DNA from: Myxococcaceae bacterium
Lineage (GTDB): Bacteria > Myxococcota > Myxococcia > Myxococcales > Myxococcaceae
Assembly: GCA_016926755.1 (NCBI GenBank)
Contig: JAFGNZ010000243.1
Location: forward strand, 1 to 50,184
DNA: 50,184 nucleotides
Reading direction: 5' to 3'
The position numbers and the translations under genes are program-made. Below the pieces are notes generated by a model. That model was not told the DNA's origin, did not search any database, and was given only the letters and a program-made list of their open reading frames with translations. Positions 1 to 7,888 of this stretch are shown piece by piece; the first letter of the stretch is position 1, and each line of letters begins with the position of its first letter.

Positions 1-1
1 G

Positions 2-355
2 AAGACCATCGAGCGCCGCTGGCGCGAGATCATGGCCATCCAGAAGCGCATCAACCGCGAGCAGAACAAGAAGCTCGTGGGCCAGCGTATCGAGGTCCTG
101 GTGGAAGGCCCCAGCCCCGAGACGGAGCACCTGCTGATGGGCCGCCACGAAGGACAGGCGCCAGAGATCGACGGGCAGGTCTACATCAACGACGGCCTGG
201 CCTACCCGGGCGAGTTCGTCACCATCGAGGTGACCGAGGCCCACGACTACGATCTCGTCGGCCGCGTGGTGGAGCGCCCGGATCCGAAGCAGCGCACGCA
301 CAAGGCGCGTGACGCGGCCCCGGCGCCGATGGCCACCTGGACCTCGCCGCGCTGA
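2..355 (+). CDS. rimO: RimO, ribosomal protein S12 methylthiotransferase (C-terminal part)
   Basis: Only the last 117 or so codons are inside the window; the reading frame is open to the left edge, so the start lies outside. The visible part is the linker helix and TRAM RNA-binding domain of a radical SAM methylthiotransferase. The stretch [16 protein letters not shown] followed by [20 protein letters not shown] is typical of RimO, which adds a methylthio group to an aspartate of ribosomal protein S12. MiaB, the tRNA paralogue, has a different TRAM signature here. The catalytic Fe-S domains are not visible, so activity cannot be judged. The gene ends 4 bases before the convergent end of the next gene. 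The last 20 residues ([13 protein letters not shown]...) are a short poorly conserved tail. Confidence 0.85.
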   Translation, partial: KTIERRWREIMAIQKRINREQNKKLVGQRIEVLVEGPSPETEHLLMGRHEGQAPEIDGQVYINDGLAYPGEFVTIEVTEAHDYDLVGRVVERPDPKQRTHKARDAAPAPMATWTSPR

Positions 356-359
356 GCGC

Positions 360-1772
360 CTACTTCGGGTCCTCGGGCTCCAGCTCCCGCTCCTCGCGGG
401 GCGGGGCCCGGGAAGGCGAAGGCTTGCGGAGCGCCGCGCTCACGCCCTCTCCCAGCGGTGTCGGCTGGCACTCGCAGAGCGTGCGCCGGGTGCGCGGCTC
501 GTGGACGAAGGCGCACCTCATGGGACACTCCGGCAGGTACCCCTCCTCGAAGAGGGCGAGCGCATAGCCGCGCACCGCCGAGAGCTCCGCGTGGCACTCC
601 GGCATGGACTGCGTGAGCGCGGGCCACGGGAGGCGATGCTGCGTCGTCGCGCCGCGGCTCGCCGGCGTGAAGGTGAACCCGACGCGACACCCTGTCGGCA
701 GGGGCTTCCCATCCTCGCCCAGCGGCTCGACATAGAGCCTGCCGCCTTCGGGCAGATCGCGGTACATCGCCACGGAGAGGGAGAGCGACCCGTCCGGATC
801 CCTCCGCGTGTGCAGCGCGTAGCAGGACTCCTCATCGAACCCCTCGGCCCCGGGCCGGGCACAGCGTTGGCGAGCCCCCGAGGCAAGTACCCGTGGCCGG
901 CGCAGCAGGAGCACCCCTCCCTGCACATCCACGGTGGCTCGGAACTGCCCCCACACGTCCGGCCCCAGCCGCCCGAGGGAGCTCGGCGAGGCCCACCCAC
1001 CCGTCTCGACGACCAGGTGACGGACGCCTACTCCCTCCGTTACCTCCACCGCGTCCACGGGGATGGCACGTGCGGGCAGGCCGGCGGCGGTCTCCAGCGG
1101 ACGCAGCCCCTGAGCCTCCGCAGGCCCCAGCGCAAGCCGGGAGAACGGATCGCGCGTGGCGAGCACGAAAGGCCCCGTGAGGCGTGCCTCGCCCTGCGTG
1201 ACTCGAGCCGCGAGCAATGGCCAGTCCCCCACAGGCTCGCGGCTCAGCTCCAGCAGGTGCGTCTCCATCGACGCATCCGCGCCGGGTGCGGTGAGCTCGG
1301 CGGTGTACGCCTCGCGAGGACGCGAGGGAGTGAACGTCACCTCGCGGCGCAGCGGATCCACCGTGAGCGCATATGGGCCAAGCACGTCCGCGCCCAGCGT
1401 GACCGCGCAGACCTTCTCTCCGGTGAGGCCCGCGGAGAGGTCCGACAGCGGCACATCCCCGACACGCAACCCCGGCAGCGCCACCATCGCCCACTCCTTC
1501 ATGCCATTGGGGTCGGGGGCACGCACCTTCCCCTCGGGCGGAGGCGGCTTCCCCCCGAAGCAGCCCGTGGCCACCAGTGACAGCGGCCGGGCCACATCGA
1601 GCAGGACAGGCACTGGCATCCCCCCCAGGCTCCCCGGGACGGAGAGGCGCAAGGCGGGGGTGGACAGCAACGGCAGGGTCCGGCCCAGGAGGCTGCCCTC
1701 CTCGGGCATGGGGGCAGCGCTCCGGTGACAGCCGGCAAGCACCCACAGAGCCACGAGGCAGGCGCCGCGCAC
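360..1772 (-). CDS. Lipoprotein with two degenerate retropepsin-like halves
   Basis: 470 residues. A signal peptide with lipobox L12-A13-G14-C15 predicts an outer- or inner-membrane lipoprotein. The rest resembles two tandem retropepsin-like (aspartyl protease) folds. Half one has the VPVLLDVARPLSLV strand, then a LGADVLGPYALTVDP block, the usual closing motif of such domains. Half two repeats this as TGPFVLATRDPFSRL and LGPDVWGQFRATVDV. In both halves the catalytic Asp-Thr/Ser-Gly triplet is not there (DVA and ATR instead), so it is probably a binding or scaffold protein rather than a protease. The C-terminal third is Cys-rich (eight or more Cys) and ends in a charged Pro/Arg/Glu tail. It starts 6 bases after lolA ends, so the two are likely co-transcribed. 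Fold assignment is by eye; function unknown. Confidence 0.7.
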   Translation of the reverse strand: MRGACLVALWVLAGCHRSAAPMPEEGSLLGRTLPLLSTPALRLSVPGSLGGMPVPVLLDVARPLSLVATGCFGGKPPPPEGKVRAPDPNGMKEWAMVALPGLRVGDVPLSDLSAGLTGEKVCAVTLGADVLGPYALTVDPLRREVTFTPSRPREAYTAELTAPGADASMETHLLELSREPVGDWPLLAARVTQGEARLTGPFVLATRDPFSRLALGPAEAQGLRPLETAAGLPARAIPVDAVEVTEGVGVRHLVVETGGWASPSSLGRLGPDVWGQFRATVDVQGGVLLLRRPRVLASGARQRCARPGAEGFDEESCYALHTRRDPDGSLSLSVAMYRDLPEGGRLYVEPLGEDGKPLPTGCRVGFTFTPASRGATTQHRLPWPALTQSMPECHAELSAVRGYALALFEEGYLPECPMRCAFVHEPRTRRTLCECQPTPLGEGVSAALRKPSPSRAPPREERELEPEDPK

Positions 1773-1778
1773 GTCGGG

Positions 1779-2555
1779 TTACTTCTTCTGCTTGGTGAAG
1801 TCGTCGACGCGGGTGCCCTCGGGCGGGTTGATCTTGAAGCTATCCGCCGCGATGCCCACGTTCGTCTTCAGCTCCAGGAAGGCGATGGTGTTCTCGCTGC
1901 CATCCGGATCCACCACGGTGCTCTTGAGGACCTGGGCCGTCTTGGGGTCCACTTCCAGGCGCACCTGCTGGAAGCGCGGATCCGGACGCACCGGATCGAG
2001 CACCAGGAGCGTGCCCTTGCAGTCAGCGCAGGCGCCCTTCTTGATGTTGAACTCGTCCGCCAGCCGCCCCTGTCCGAAGAGGAACGTCACCGACGCCGAG
2101 AGCTTGCTGGTGTCCACACTGGCCACCGTGAGGCTCTGCGCCTCCGGATCGTGCGCGTACACCTTGTTGCCCGCGAGCACGAAGGTGCGCTTCGAGGGCT
2201 TCTCGTACTCCCAGCGCATCAACCCGGGCTTCTTGTAGGTGACCGTGCCCGTCGACGTCTGGGTCCGCCGGAAGGTCTTGTACTTGTAGTCCTGCTTGAA
2301 GGCCGACTTGAAGTCCTCCGTCTTCTCGTAGAAGGCCTGCATCCGCTCGACCAGCGTCTTCACCTCCGGGGCGACGCCGCCCTTCACGGCTTCGGCGGGC
2401 TTGCTGGCCTCGGTGGCGGGCGCGGGAGGGGTGGGCTTCGACTCAGCGGGAGCGGCGGGCTTCGCCTCGGCGGCGACCGCGGGCTTCTGCGCGGGGAGCG
2501 CCTGGGGCGTGGGCTGCGCTGACAGCAGGTACGCGAGCAAGGTCTCGATGAGCAT
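1779..2555 (-). CDS. lolA: LolA-like periplasmic lipoprotein carrier
   Basis: 258 residues. LolA shuttles lipoproteins released by LolCDE across the periplasm to the outer membrane. The conserved LolA core begins near residue 65 with VKTLVERMQAFYEKTEDFKSAF and continues with the QDYKYKTFRRTQTSTGTV and KKPGLMRWEYEKPSKRTFV strands, then the VYAHDPE and PEGTRVDDF parts of the open barrel. The N terminus is odd: a short hydrophobic start (MLIETLLAYLLSA) without the basic residues normal for a signal peptide, followed by a 45-residue Ala/Pro/Lys-rich linker. A Cys pair (CADC, near residue 175) may form a disulfide. Downstream on the same strand is a lipoprotein gene only 6 bases away, a plausible client. 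No strong ribosome binding site is visible; GGAG lies 11 bases upstream of the ATG. Confidence 0.88.
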   Translation of the reverse strand: MLIETLLAYLLSAQPTPQALPAQKPAVAAEAKPAAPAESKPTPPAPATEASKPAEAVKGGVAPEVKTLVERMQAFYEKTEDFKSAFKQDYKYKTFRRTQTSTGTVTYKKPGLMRWEYEKPSKRTFVLAGNKVYAHDPEAQSLTVASVDTSKLSASVTFLFGQGRLADEFNIKKGACADCKGTLLVLDPVRPDPRFQQVRLEVDPKTAQVLKSTVVDPDGSENTIAFLELKTNVGIAADSFKINPPEGTRVDDFTKQKK

Positions 2556-2632
2556 GGCGGTGCGATCTCCGAGCGGGCCCGGAGGCCCGTGTTGGCTTCT
2601 ATCGCTTCAGACGGGGCCGTCGCCCCCCTCAT

Positions 2633-3313
2633 TCACGGCTGTTTTCCCTTGAAAATCCGCTTCCTTTGCTTGACGGCCAGGACATAGAAGCGCTCTCGGA
2701 GCGCCTGGGCCTCCTCTGGAGTCAGGTCTCCCACCCTCCCCAGGTGCTCCTCCCGCCAGGCGATCGCCCGGCTGATGCAGGCCGAGGCCGCCGCGGAGAT
2801 GTTGATGCTCTGGCTGAAGCCCCGCATGGGAATCCAGAAGGTGCCATCCACGCTCGAGAGCACCTCGTCGCTCACCCCGAAGCGCTCGTTGCCGAAGACG
2901 ATCGCCACCTTGGAGTCGAAGCGCAGCGAGTAGAGGCTCGTGGAGCCCTCCCGGATGGCCGAGGCGTACAGCGCGAAGCCGCGCCCCTTGAGGTGCTCGC
3001 GGCACTCGGCGAACGTCTTGTACAGCTTCACGTCCAGCCACTTGTCGCAGCCCTGCGCCACCCGCGAGTTCGGAAGGAAGGGCGCCTCCGGGTTGATGAC
3101 GACATGCACCTCCTGCACGCCCATGGCTTCACAGGTGCGCAGCACCGCGGCCATGTTGAAGCTGTCCTCCAGCCGATCCAACACGACGGTGAAGGTCCGC
3201 GTTCGCTGCTCCACCACGCGGTCGATCTTCTCCTTGCGTACGTCGAGGAGGAACGACTCCGGCTCCACGTGCTTCTTCTCGAAAGGCTCGTAGCGAGGGC
3301 CACCCCCACTCAT
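2633..3313 (-). CDS. trmH: TrmH-type tRNA 2'-O-methyltransferase (SpoU family)
   Basis: 226 residues. SPOUT-fold enzyme expected to methylate the ribose 2'-OH of G18 in tRNA using S-adenosylmethionine. The three SpoU motifs are intact: motif 1 NMAAVLRTCEAMG with catalytic Arg59, motif 2 VAIVFGNERFG (residues 137-146), and motif 3 IPMRGFSQSINISAAASA (161-178) that forms the knot. The C-terminal extension after the knot (EEAQALRERFYVLAVKQRKR) is the one found in TrmH rather than in RlmB or TrmL, which supports the tRNA assignment. It has no N-terminal L30e-like domain. It starts 4 bases after obg ends, so it is the last gene of the rplU-rpmA-obg-trmH cluster. An rRNA target cannot be excluded from sequence alone. 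Confidence 0.88.
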   Translation of the reverse strand: MSGGGPRYEPFEKKHVEPESFLLDVRKEKIDRVVEQRTRTFTVVLDRLEDSFNMAAVLRTCEAMGVQEVHVVINPEAPFLPNSRVAQGCDKWLDVKLYKTFAECREHLKGRGFALYASAIREGSTSLYSLRFDSKVAIVFGNERFGVSDEVLSSVDGTFWIPMRGFSQSINISAAASACISRAIAWREEHLGRVGDLTPEEAQALRERFYVLAVKQRKRIFKGKQP

Positions 3314-3317
3314 CGCG

Positions 3318-4535
3318 TCAGGACCTCCGCCCCTTCGCGCGCCCCACCTTCGCCGCGGCCTTCGTCACACGGCGCGCAGGCGCCTTCTTCGCGGCCCCTG
3401 CCTTCTTCTTCGTGGGCACCTTCTTCTTCGTGGGCACCTTCTTCTTCGTGGGCGCCTTCTTCGCTGGTGCCTTCTTGACCGCGGCCTTCCTCGCCGGCTT
3501 CTCGGGGGGCTCCACGTGGAGCTTGCCCGTCCTGCCGGTGAAGAGCACTTCGGCGGTGACATCCAGCAGGGCCTGGAGGCCCTCACCCGTGGCGCAGGAC
3601 ACCGGGAACACCGCAATGCCGCGCTTGCGCATGGCGGCCGTGAACGCCTCCAGGCGCTCGCGTCCGTGGGTCAGGTCCAGCTTGTTGGGCGCCACCACCT
3701 GCGGCTTCTTCGCCAGCTCCGCGCTGTAGCGCTCCAGCTCGCGGTTGAGGATGTCGAAGTCTCGCAGCGGCTCGCGGCCCTCGCCCTCCGCCCCCATGTC
3801 GAGCAGGTGTATGAGCACCTTGCACCGCTCCACGTGGCGCAGGAACTGGTGCCCCAACCCCACCCCCTCGCTGGCTCCCTCGATCAGCCCGGGGATGTCC
3901 GCCATCACGAACGACAGGCTGTCCTTGTACTGGACCATGCCGAGGTTCGGCACCAGCGTGGTGAACGGGTAGTCCGCGATCTTCGGCCGCGCACGGCTCA
4001 CCCGGGAGATCAGGGTGCTCTTGCCCGCATTCGGAAAGCCCAGCAGCCCCACGTCCGCCAGCAGCTTCAGCTCGAGGATGAGCGTGCACTCCTCGCCCTT
4101 CGTCCCGTCCTGGGCGAAGCGCGGCGTCTGCCGCGTGGAGGTGGCGAAGTTCATGTTGCCCAGCCCCCCACGCCCGCCCTGGGCCGCCACGAAGCGCTGG
4201 CCCGGATCGCTCAGATCCGCCAGCAGCTCGCCCGTGCCCGCGTCGCGGATGAGCGTGCCCGCCGGCACCTTGAGGATCAGATCCTCCGCGGCGCGACCGT
4301 TGCAGTCGCTCCCCATCCCGTTCTCGCCGTTCCTGGCGCGGTGATGCTGCTGGTAGCGGAAGTCCAGGAGCGTGGTGAGCTGCGGATCGGCCACGAAGAC
4401 CACCGAGCCCCCATTTCCCCCATCCCCACCGCTCGGGCCGCCGCGCTCGACGAACTTCTCCCGCCGGAAGGCGACGGCGCCGTTCCCGCCGTCCCCCGCC
4501 TTCACGTAGATGCGGACCTCGTCGACGAATTTCAT
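3318..4535 (-). CDS. obgE: Obg/CgtA GTPase with a lysine-rich histone-like tail
   Basis: 405 residues. Obg is an essential ribosome-associated GTPase linked to 50S assembly and stress signalling. Residues 1-158 form the glycine-rich Obg fold (AGDGGNGAVAFRREKF, GGPSGGDGGNGG). The G domain has G1 GFPNAGKST (167-174), G3 DIPG (213-216), G4 NKLD (284-287) and G5 SCATGEG. After about residue 345 the usual OCT domain is replaced by a roughly 60-residue tail of Lys/Ala/Pro repeats (KKAPAKK, three KKKVPT units) ending in AKGRRS. The tail resembles histone H1-like or nucleic-acid-binding tails and should be disordered and strongly basic. Encoded behind rpmA with 152 bases between them. The ATG is the first codon of the conserved MKFVDEVRIYV start. 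Confidence 0.95.
   Translation of the reverse strand: MKFVDEVRIYVKAGDGGNGAVAFRREKFVERGGPSGGDGGNGGSVVFVADPQLTTLLDFRYQQHHRARNGENGMGSDCNGRAAEDLILKVPAGTLIRDAGTGELLADLSDPGQRFVAAQGGRGGLGNMNFATSTRQTPRFAQDGTKGEECTLILELKLLADVGLLGFPNAGKSTLISRVSRARPKIADYPFTTLVPNLGMVQYKDSLSFVMADIPGLIEGASEGVGLGHQFLRHVERCKVLIHLLDMGAEGEGREPLRDFDILNRELERYSAELAKKPQVVAPNKLDLTHGRERLEAFTAAMRKRGIAVFPVSCATGEGLQALLDVTAEVLFTGRTGKLHVEPPEKPARKAAVKKAPAKKAPTKKKVPTKKKVPTKKKAGAAKKAPARRVTKAAAKVGRAKGRRS
3401..3454. repeat. Three 18-bp tandem units in the obg 3' end
   Basis: Three in-frame copies of ccttcttcttcgtgggca (plus-strand view; the third copy differs in the last base) encode the KKKVPT-like repeats of the Obg tail. The near identity at DNA level suggests recent copy-number change by slippage. 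Confidence 0.85.
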
Positions 4536-4687
4536 GGCAATGACCTCTCCCTGCGCGCTGGGGCCCAGGGTCGGAAAATGCAGAACGGGCCGCCCTCGCG
4601 TCCAGCCGCCATCAGGCGCATGGACCGGGAGCGACCCGCTCGAATGCAGCCAGGCCCGCCAGAGGGCAGGCCCGTGGGAGGCGCCGC

Positions 4688-4954
4688 CTAGGCGCTCGCC
4701 TCGGCCGGGTAGACCGACACCTTCTTCCGGTCACGCCCCAGCCGCTCGTACTTCACCACCCCATCCACCGTGGAGTAGAGGGTGAAGTCACGCCCCAGCT
4801 TCACGTTGGTGCCGGGGTGGATGACCGTGCCGAGCTGCCGCACGAGGATGCTCCCCGCCGAAACCTCTTCGCCTCCGAACACCTTGACGCCGCGGCGCTG
4901 CGAATTCGAGTCGCGCCCGTTGCGAGACGAACCCTGTCCCTTTTTATGAGCCAT
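4688..4954 (-). CDS. rpmA: 50S ribosomal protein L27
   Basis: 88 residues, normal length. L27 sits near the peptidyl transferase centre of the large subunit. The protein starts [20 protein letters not shown] and continues with the conserved [22 protein letters not shown] and [16 protein letters not shown] segments. There is no N-terminal extension ahead of the MAHKKG start, so it is the type that needs no proteolytic processing, unlike the Firmicutes form. It lies between rplU (59 bases upstream) and obg, the gene order common in most bacteria. Confidence 0.97.
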   Translation of the reverse strand: MAHKKGQGSSRNGRDSNSQRRGVKVFGGEEVSAGSILVRQLGTVIHPGTNVKLGRDFTLYSTVDGVVKYERLGRDRKKVSVYPAEASA

Positions 4955-5013
4955 GACACCTGTCCTGCGAAGACCGGCGCGCCTGGGGCGCCCCGGGAAG
5001 AGTTTGAGCCGGC

Positions 5014-5322
5014 CTAGCCGGAGATGGAGGTGACCTTGACCTCGGTGTACGGCTGGCGGTGCCCCCGGCGGCGCGTCCAGCCCTCCTTCTCCTTGCGGAA
5101 GTGGAGGACGCGGCGGTGCTTGTCCTGCGCGAGGACCTTGCCCACCACCTTGGCGCCGCTGACCGTCGGCCTGCCCACCTTCGGGGAGTCCGTGCCGCCC
5201 AGCATGAGCACATCGTTGAAGGTCACCTCGGAGCCGACATCGCCCGAGACCTTCTCGATGCGGAGGACGTCGCCCTCGGCCACGCGGTACTGCTTACCGC
5301 CCGTGCGAATGACTGCGTACAT
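5014..5322 (-). CDS. rplU: 50S ribosomal protein L21
   Basis: 102 residues. L21 is an early-assembly large-subunit protein binding 23S rRNA. The start at [14 protein letters not shown] (ATG at 5322) is the universal L21 N terminus; the frame is open further upstream but that stretch is leader, not protein. The sequence shows [22 protein letters not shown] and the C-terminal [30 protein letters not shown] motif lies 7 bases before the ATG. First gene of the rplU-rpmA-obg-trmH cluster; a promoter and a small hairpin can be seen upstream (separate entries). Confidence 0.97.
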   Translation of the reverse strand: MYAVIRTGGKQYRVAEGDVLRIEKVSGDVGSEVTFNDVLMLGGTDSPKVGRPTVSGAKVVGKVLAQDKHRRVLHFRKEKEGWTRRRGHRQPYTEVKVTSISG

Positions 5323-5344
5323 CGTCGAACCCTCTGTGTTGATC

Positions 5345-5361
5345 CGGGTTGGGTCAACCCG
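5345..5361 (-). promoter_or_regulatory. Hairpin in the rplU leader
   Basis: Perfect inverted repeat CGGGTTG/CAACCCG with a 3-base loop, ending 23 bases before the rplU ATG and inside the predicted 5' leader. It could be an L21 autoregulatory element or an operator-type dyad; the sequence alone does not decide. Confidence 0.4.
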
Positions 5362-5416
5362 TGGAATCTGCCGCGCATTTCGGATGGCTGCCCGCCCGAA
5401 TACGCAAAGGACGGCC

Positions 5417-5445
5417 GATCTACGAGAGATGATCGGGCGAGTCAA
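5417..5445 (-). promoter_or_regulatory. Predicted sigma70 promoter of rplU-rpmA-obg-trmH
   Basis: On the minus strand, a -35 box TTGACT (5445-5440) is followed after exactly 17 bases by TAGATC (5422-5417). Transcription would begin near 5410, leaving a leader of about 90 bases before rplU. Confidence 0.5.
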
Positions 5446-5577
5446 GACGGATGCAGGGGCCTGGCCCACATCCGTGGGGTAGGAGACGCCCCCCTGCCTG
5501 CTCGCCCCCTACTGGCGTTGGGGCCGAGACCGACTAGGATGCGCCCGCTTTACCTCATTTTTCCTTTTAGGAGTTCG

Positions 5578-5976
5578 ATGATGAAGCGGTTGGCCTTTGC
5601 GTTCGCGGTGGTTTCCCTGGCGTTGACGGGCTGCGGTGGTTCCCTGTGCGAGGATATGGCGGATGCCGCCACGGATTTCGCCGTGAAGGCCAAGCCTTGT
5701 TCCTCTGAGGTGACGAGCCCCACGTTCACCGACGAGGAGATCAAGCAGTGCGAGGAGAGCATCGACAAGACCTGCACGGAGCCCGACAAGAAGGCCCTGG
5801 AGGCCTTTGTTGAGTGCATCGACAAGCTGCCGACGTGCAGCACGGACAACCAGAACTCCTTCGGCCTGGCCGCCCTGGCCTGCGTCGCCGAGGTGGAGAA
5901 GGTCAGCGAAGCGTGCGGCACGACCACCTCGCAGTCCGTTACCCGCCAGATCGCCTCCTATAGCTTCTCTCGCTAA
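5578..5976 (+). CDS. Small Cys-rich lipoprotein
   Basis: 132 residues. Signal peptide with lipobox L16-T17-G18-C19; the mature protein carries eight further cysteines (24, 41, 58, 66, 80, 87, 102, 113), enough for four disulfides. Otherwise it is acidic and helical looking, with no catalytic motif I recognise. Such Cys-rich short lipoproteins are frequent in myxobacteria but unassigned. The start is either of two adjacent ATGs (5578 or 5581); AGGAG lies 4 and 7 bases upstream respectively, so 5581 is slightly more likely physically. A TAGGAT -10-like box lies about 40 bases upstream. Much of the frame upstream of the ATG is also open, but there it overlaps rplU on the other strand and is not coding. 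Confidence 0.75.
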   Translation: MMKRLAFAFAVVSLALTGCGGSLCEDMADAATDFAVKAKPCSSEVTSPTFTDEEIKQCEESIDKTCTEPDKKALEAFVECIDKLPTCSTDNQNSFGLAALACVAEVEKVSEACGTTTSQSVTRQIASYSFSR

Positions 5977-5998
5977 GCACCGCCCGGAGTCTTCGCAC

Positions 5999-6030
5999 GA
6001 GGCCCAGACGCGATCGGCGTCTGGGGCCTC
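5999..6030. terminator. Hairpin between convergent genes
   Basis: Left arm gaggcccagacgc (5999-6011) pairs with gcgtctggggcctc (6017-6030): 13 base pairs with one bulged G and a 5-base loop. It lies between the stop of the Cys-rich lipoprotein and the stop of the kinase gene, so it can serve both strands. No T-run follows on either side. Confidence 0.6.
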
Positions 6031-6037
6031 GATGCGA

Positions 6038-7888
6038 TCAAGAGGACGCCCGCTGGGCCAGGGTCCGGCGGAGCGCCCGGTAGCGCTGGAGCAGCTGCAG
6101 ATCGAGCGGATCCACCGTGAGCCCCCGCTCGTACGCCTCGACCGCCCTCTCGAGCTGGCCGTTCCGCTCGTAGGCGTTGCCCGTCAGGATGTGGACGCGC
6201 GCGGTGCCCGCGGCGTTCGGTCTCCGCTGGAGGAAGTCGCGGCGCAGGCCCTCGAGCTGCGTCGCCGTAAGGCCCACCGCCAGGCAGCACTCCACTCCCC
6301 GGAAGTTGCCGAGCAGGGCGTCGTACATCGCCCGGCGAGACAGGTTCGTCAGCGTCTCCCCCGCATCGCGGACCCGGGTGTGCACCGACTCCAGGAGCGA
6401 GCGCTGAGCAGACGAGAGCGGGCGGCCCCGCAGCCCCTCCAGCTCCGCGAGCGCCACGCGCACCCGCCCTCGGACAGCGTCGATGCTCGTGTCCTGCTGG
6501 AGCGAGAGCAGGGAGTAATGGTCCTTCTGGAGGTTCGCGCGATAGCCCTCCAGGAGCGAGGTGGCCTCCATGTCCCCCGGAGGCTCCGCCACCGCGAGCG
6601 GCGTGTTGCCCGTGCCCCCTCGAAGGAGCTGGGCCACGGAGGCCTTGAAGTCCGCCGGAGGCTCCACGAACTGCACCCCGAAGCCGGGCGCCATCCCCCA
6701 GAGCCGGGCCTGCTCGGGCGTCACGAGGCGCACCACCTCGCAGGTGGACGTCAGCGGCCCGCGGGGCAGCTCCAGCGTCACCTGGACCCGCGCGAAGAGC
6801 GGGGGCAGCTCCCCCTGCGTGCGCAGGAACAACCCGCCGCGGGCGATGTCCGAACACACCAGCCGCTCTGGCGCCGCGCCGGGACGCAGCACGACCTTGG
6901 CCGGCAGCTCCACGGGGCGGGCGCGGCGACGAGAGGGGGTTTCGCGCACCGGGCTGGGCACGGCGGGAGGCGGCGGGGGGGCGGGGGCCTGGTGCCCTCG
7001 GAGCTCTTCGGCCAGGGCGGCCTCCAGGGCCGCCTTCAAGGCCAGGGCGTTCTCGTACCGTTCCGCCAGGGACTTGGCGAGGGCGCGCAGGATCACCGCC
7101 TCGATGGGAGCGGACACGCCCGCATAGATGGAGCGAGGGGGCGGCGGCGGCACTGTCTGGTGCGCCACGAGCTGGGCGGCGGTCCCCTCCTCCGTGAAGG
7201 GCAGCTGACCCGCGGCGAGCTGGTAGGCGATCACGCCCAGCGAGTACACGTCCGCGCGTCCATCCAGCCGCTGGCTGCGGGACTGCTCCGGAGACATGTA
7301 CTCGGGGGTGCCGACGATGATGCCCGCCTGCGTCTGCGGCCCGGCTCCGTCGATCAGCTTGGCGATCCCGAAGTCCAGCACCTTCACGAAGGGAGGAGCC
7401 CCCTTCGCCCGCTGGACCAGGAAGATGTTGTCGGGCTTGAGATCCCGGTGGACGATGCCGCGCTGGTGGGCTGCATGGAGCGCCTCGCACGCCTGCGCCA
7501 GGACGGGCACCCATACCTCCGCCCGGACCGGCTCCCCCACCAGCGAGGACAGGGGCACGCCCTCCAGGTACTCCATGATGAGGTAGGGACGCGGGGGGGC
7601 GGCGTTCAGGTCGAAGATGCTGACGATGTTCTCGTGGCCGATGAGGTTCACCGCCCGCGCCTCGGCGTGGAAGCGCTGAACGAGCTCCGGATAGGCGGCC
7701 AGATGCTCGTGGAGCACCTTCACCGCCATGCGGCTGCCAATGGACACATGCTCCCCGAGGTACACCGTCCCCATGCCGCCTCGCCCCAGCCGCCGGACAA
7801 GCCGGAAGCTGCCGAGCTGCGTCCCCAGCAACGGATCCTCCTCCTCGTCCGTCGCGATCATTTCCGCGGGCTTCGGCTCATCCTCCAT
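6038..7888 (-). CDS. Ser/Thr protein kinase with PilZ, J-like and TPR modules
   Basis: 616 residues, no membrane segment, so cytosolic. Hanks-type kinase domain about residues 28-292 with all key parts: glycine loop G35-R-G-G-M-G40, Lys57, Glu76, HRD 147-149 with catalytic Asp149, DFG 172-174 and SPE 199-201. A Pro-rich linker follows, then a PilZ-like domain (about 339-425; motif CSDIARGGLFLRT) of the type abundant in myxobacteria. The consensus Ser of the (D/N)xSxxG motif is Ala, and the RxxxR half is unclear, so c-di-GMP binding is uncertain. Residues 455-530 look like a DnaJ-related helical module without HPD (HYSLLSLQQDTS ... RRAMYDALLGN), and 565-602 contain a TPR. Combining phosphorylation with a PilZ-fold sensor suggests a signalling integrator. 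Substrate unknown. Confidence 0.92.
   Translation of the reverse strand: MEDEPKPAEMIATDEEEDPLLGTQLGSFRLVRRLGRGGMGTVYLGEHVSIGSRMAVKVLHEHLAAYPELVQRFHAEARAVNLIGHENIVSIFDLNAAPPRPYLIMEYLEGVPLSSLVGEPVRAEVWVPVLAQACEALHAAHQRGIVHRDLKPDNIFLVQRAKGAPPFVKVLDFGIAKLIDGAGPQTQAGIIVGTPEYMSPEQSRSQRLDGRADVYSLGVIAYQLAAGQLPFTEEGTAAQLVAHQTVPPPPPRSIYAGVSAPIEAVILRALAKSLAERYENALALKAALEAALAEELRGHQAPAPPPPPAVPSPVRETPSRRRARPVELPAKVVLRPGAAPERLVCSDIARGGLFLRTQGELPPLFARVQVTLELPRGPLTSTCEVVRLVTPEQARLWGMAPGFGVQFVEPPADFKASVAQLLRGGTGNTPLAVAEPPGDMEATSLLEGYRANLQKDHYSLLSLQQDTSIDAVRGRVRVALAELEGLRGRPLSSAQRSLLESVHTRVRDAGETLTNLSRRAMYDALLGNFRGVECCLAVGLTATQLEGLRRDFLQRRPNAAGTARVHILTGNAYERNGQLERAVEAYERGLTVDPLDLQLLQRYRALRRTLAQRASS

Noticed and set aside
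1-355. MiaB instead of RimO for the partial gene
   Set aside because: The [16 protein letters not shown] and EAHDYDLVG motifs are RimO-type TRAM features.
2574-2589. CGGGCC/GGCCCG hairpin between trmH and lolA as a terminator
   Set aside because: Six pairs without a T-run; chance is likely in this base composition.
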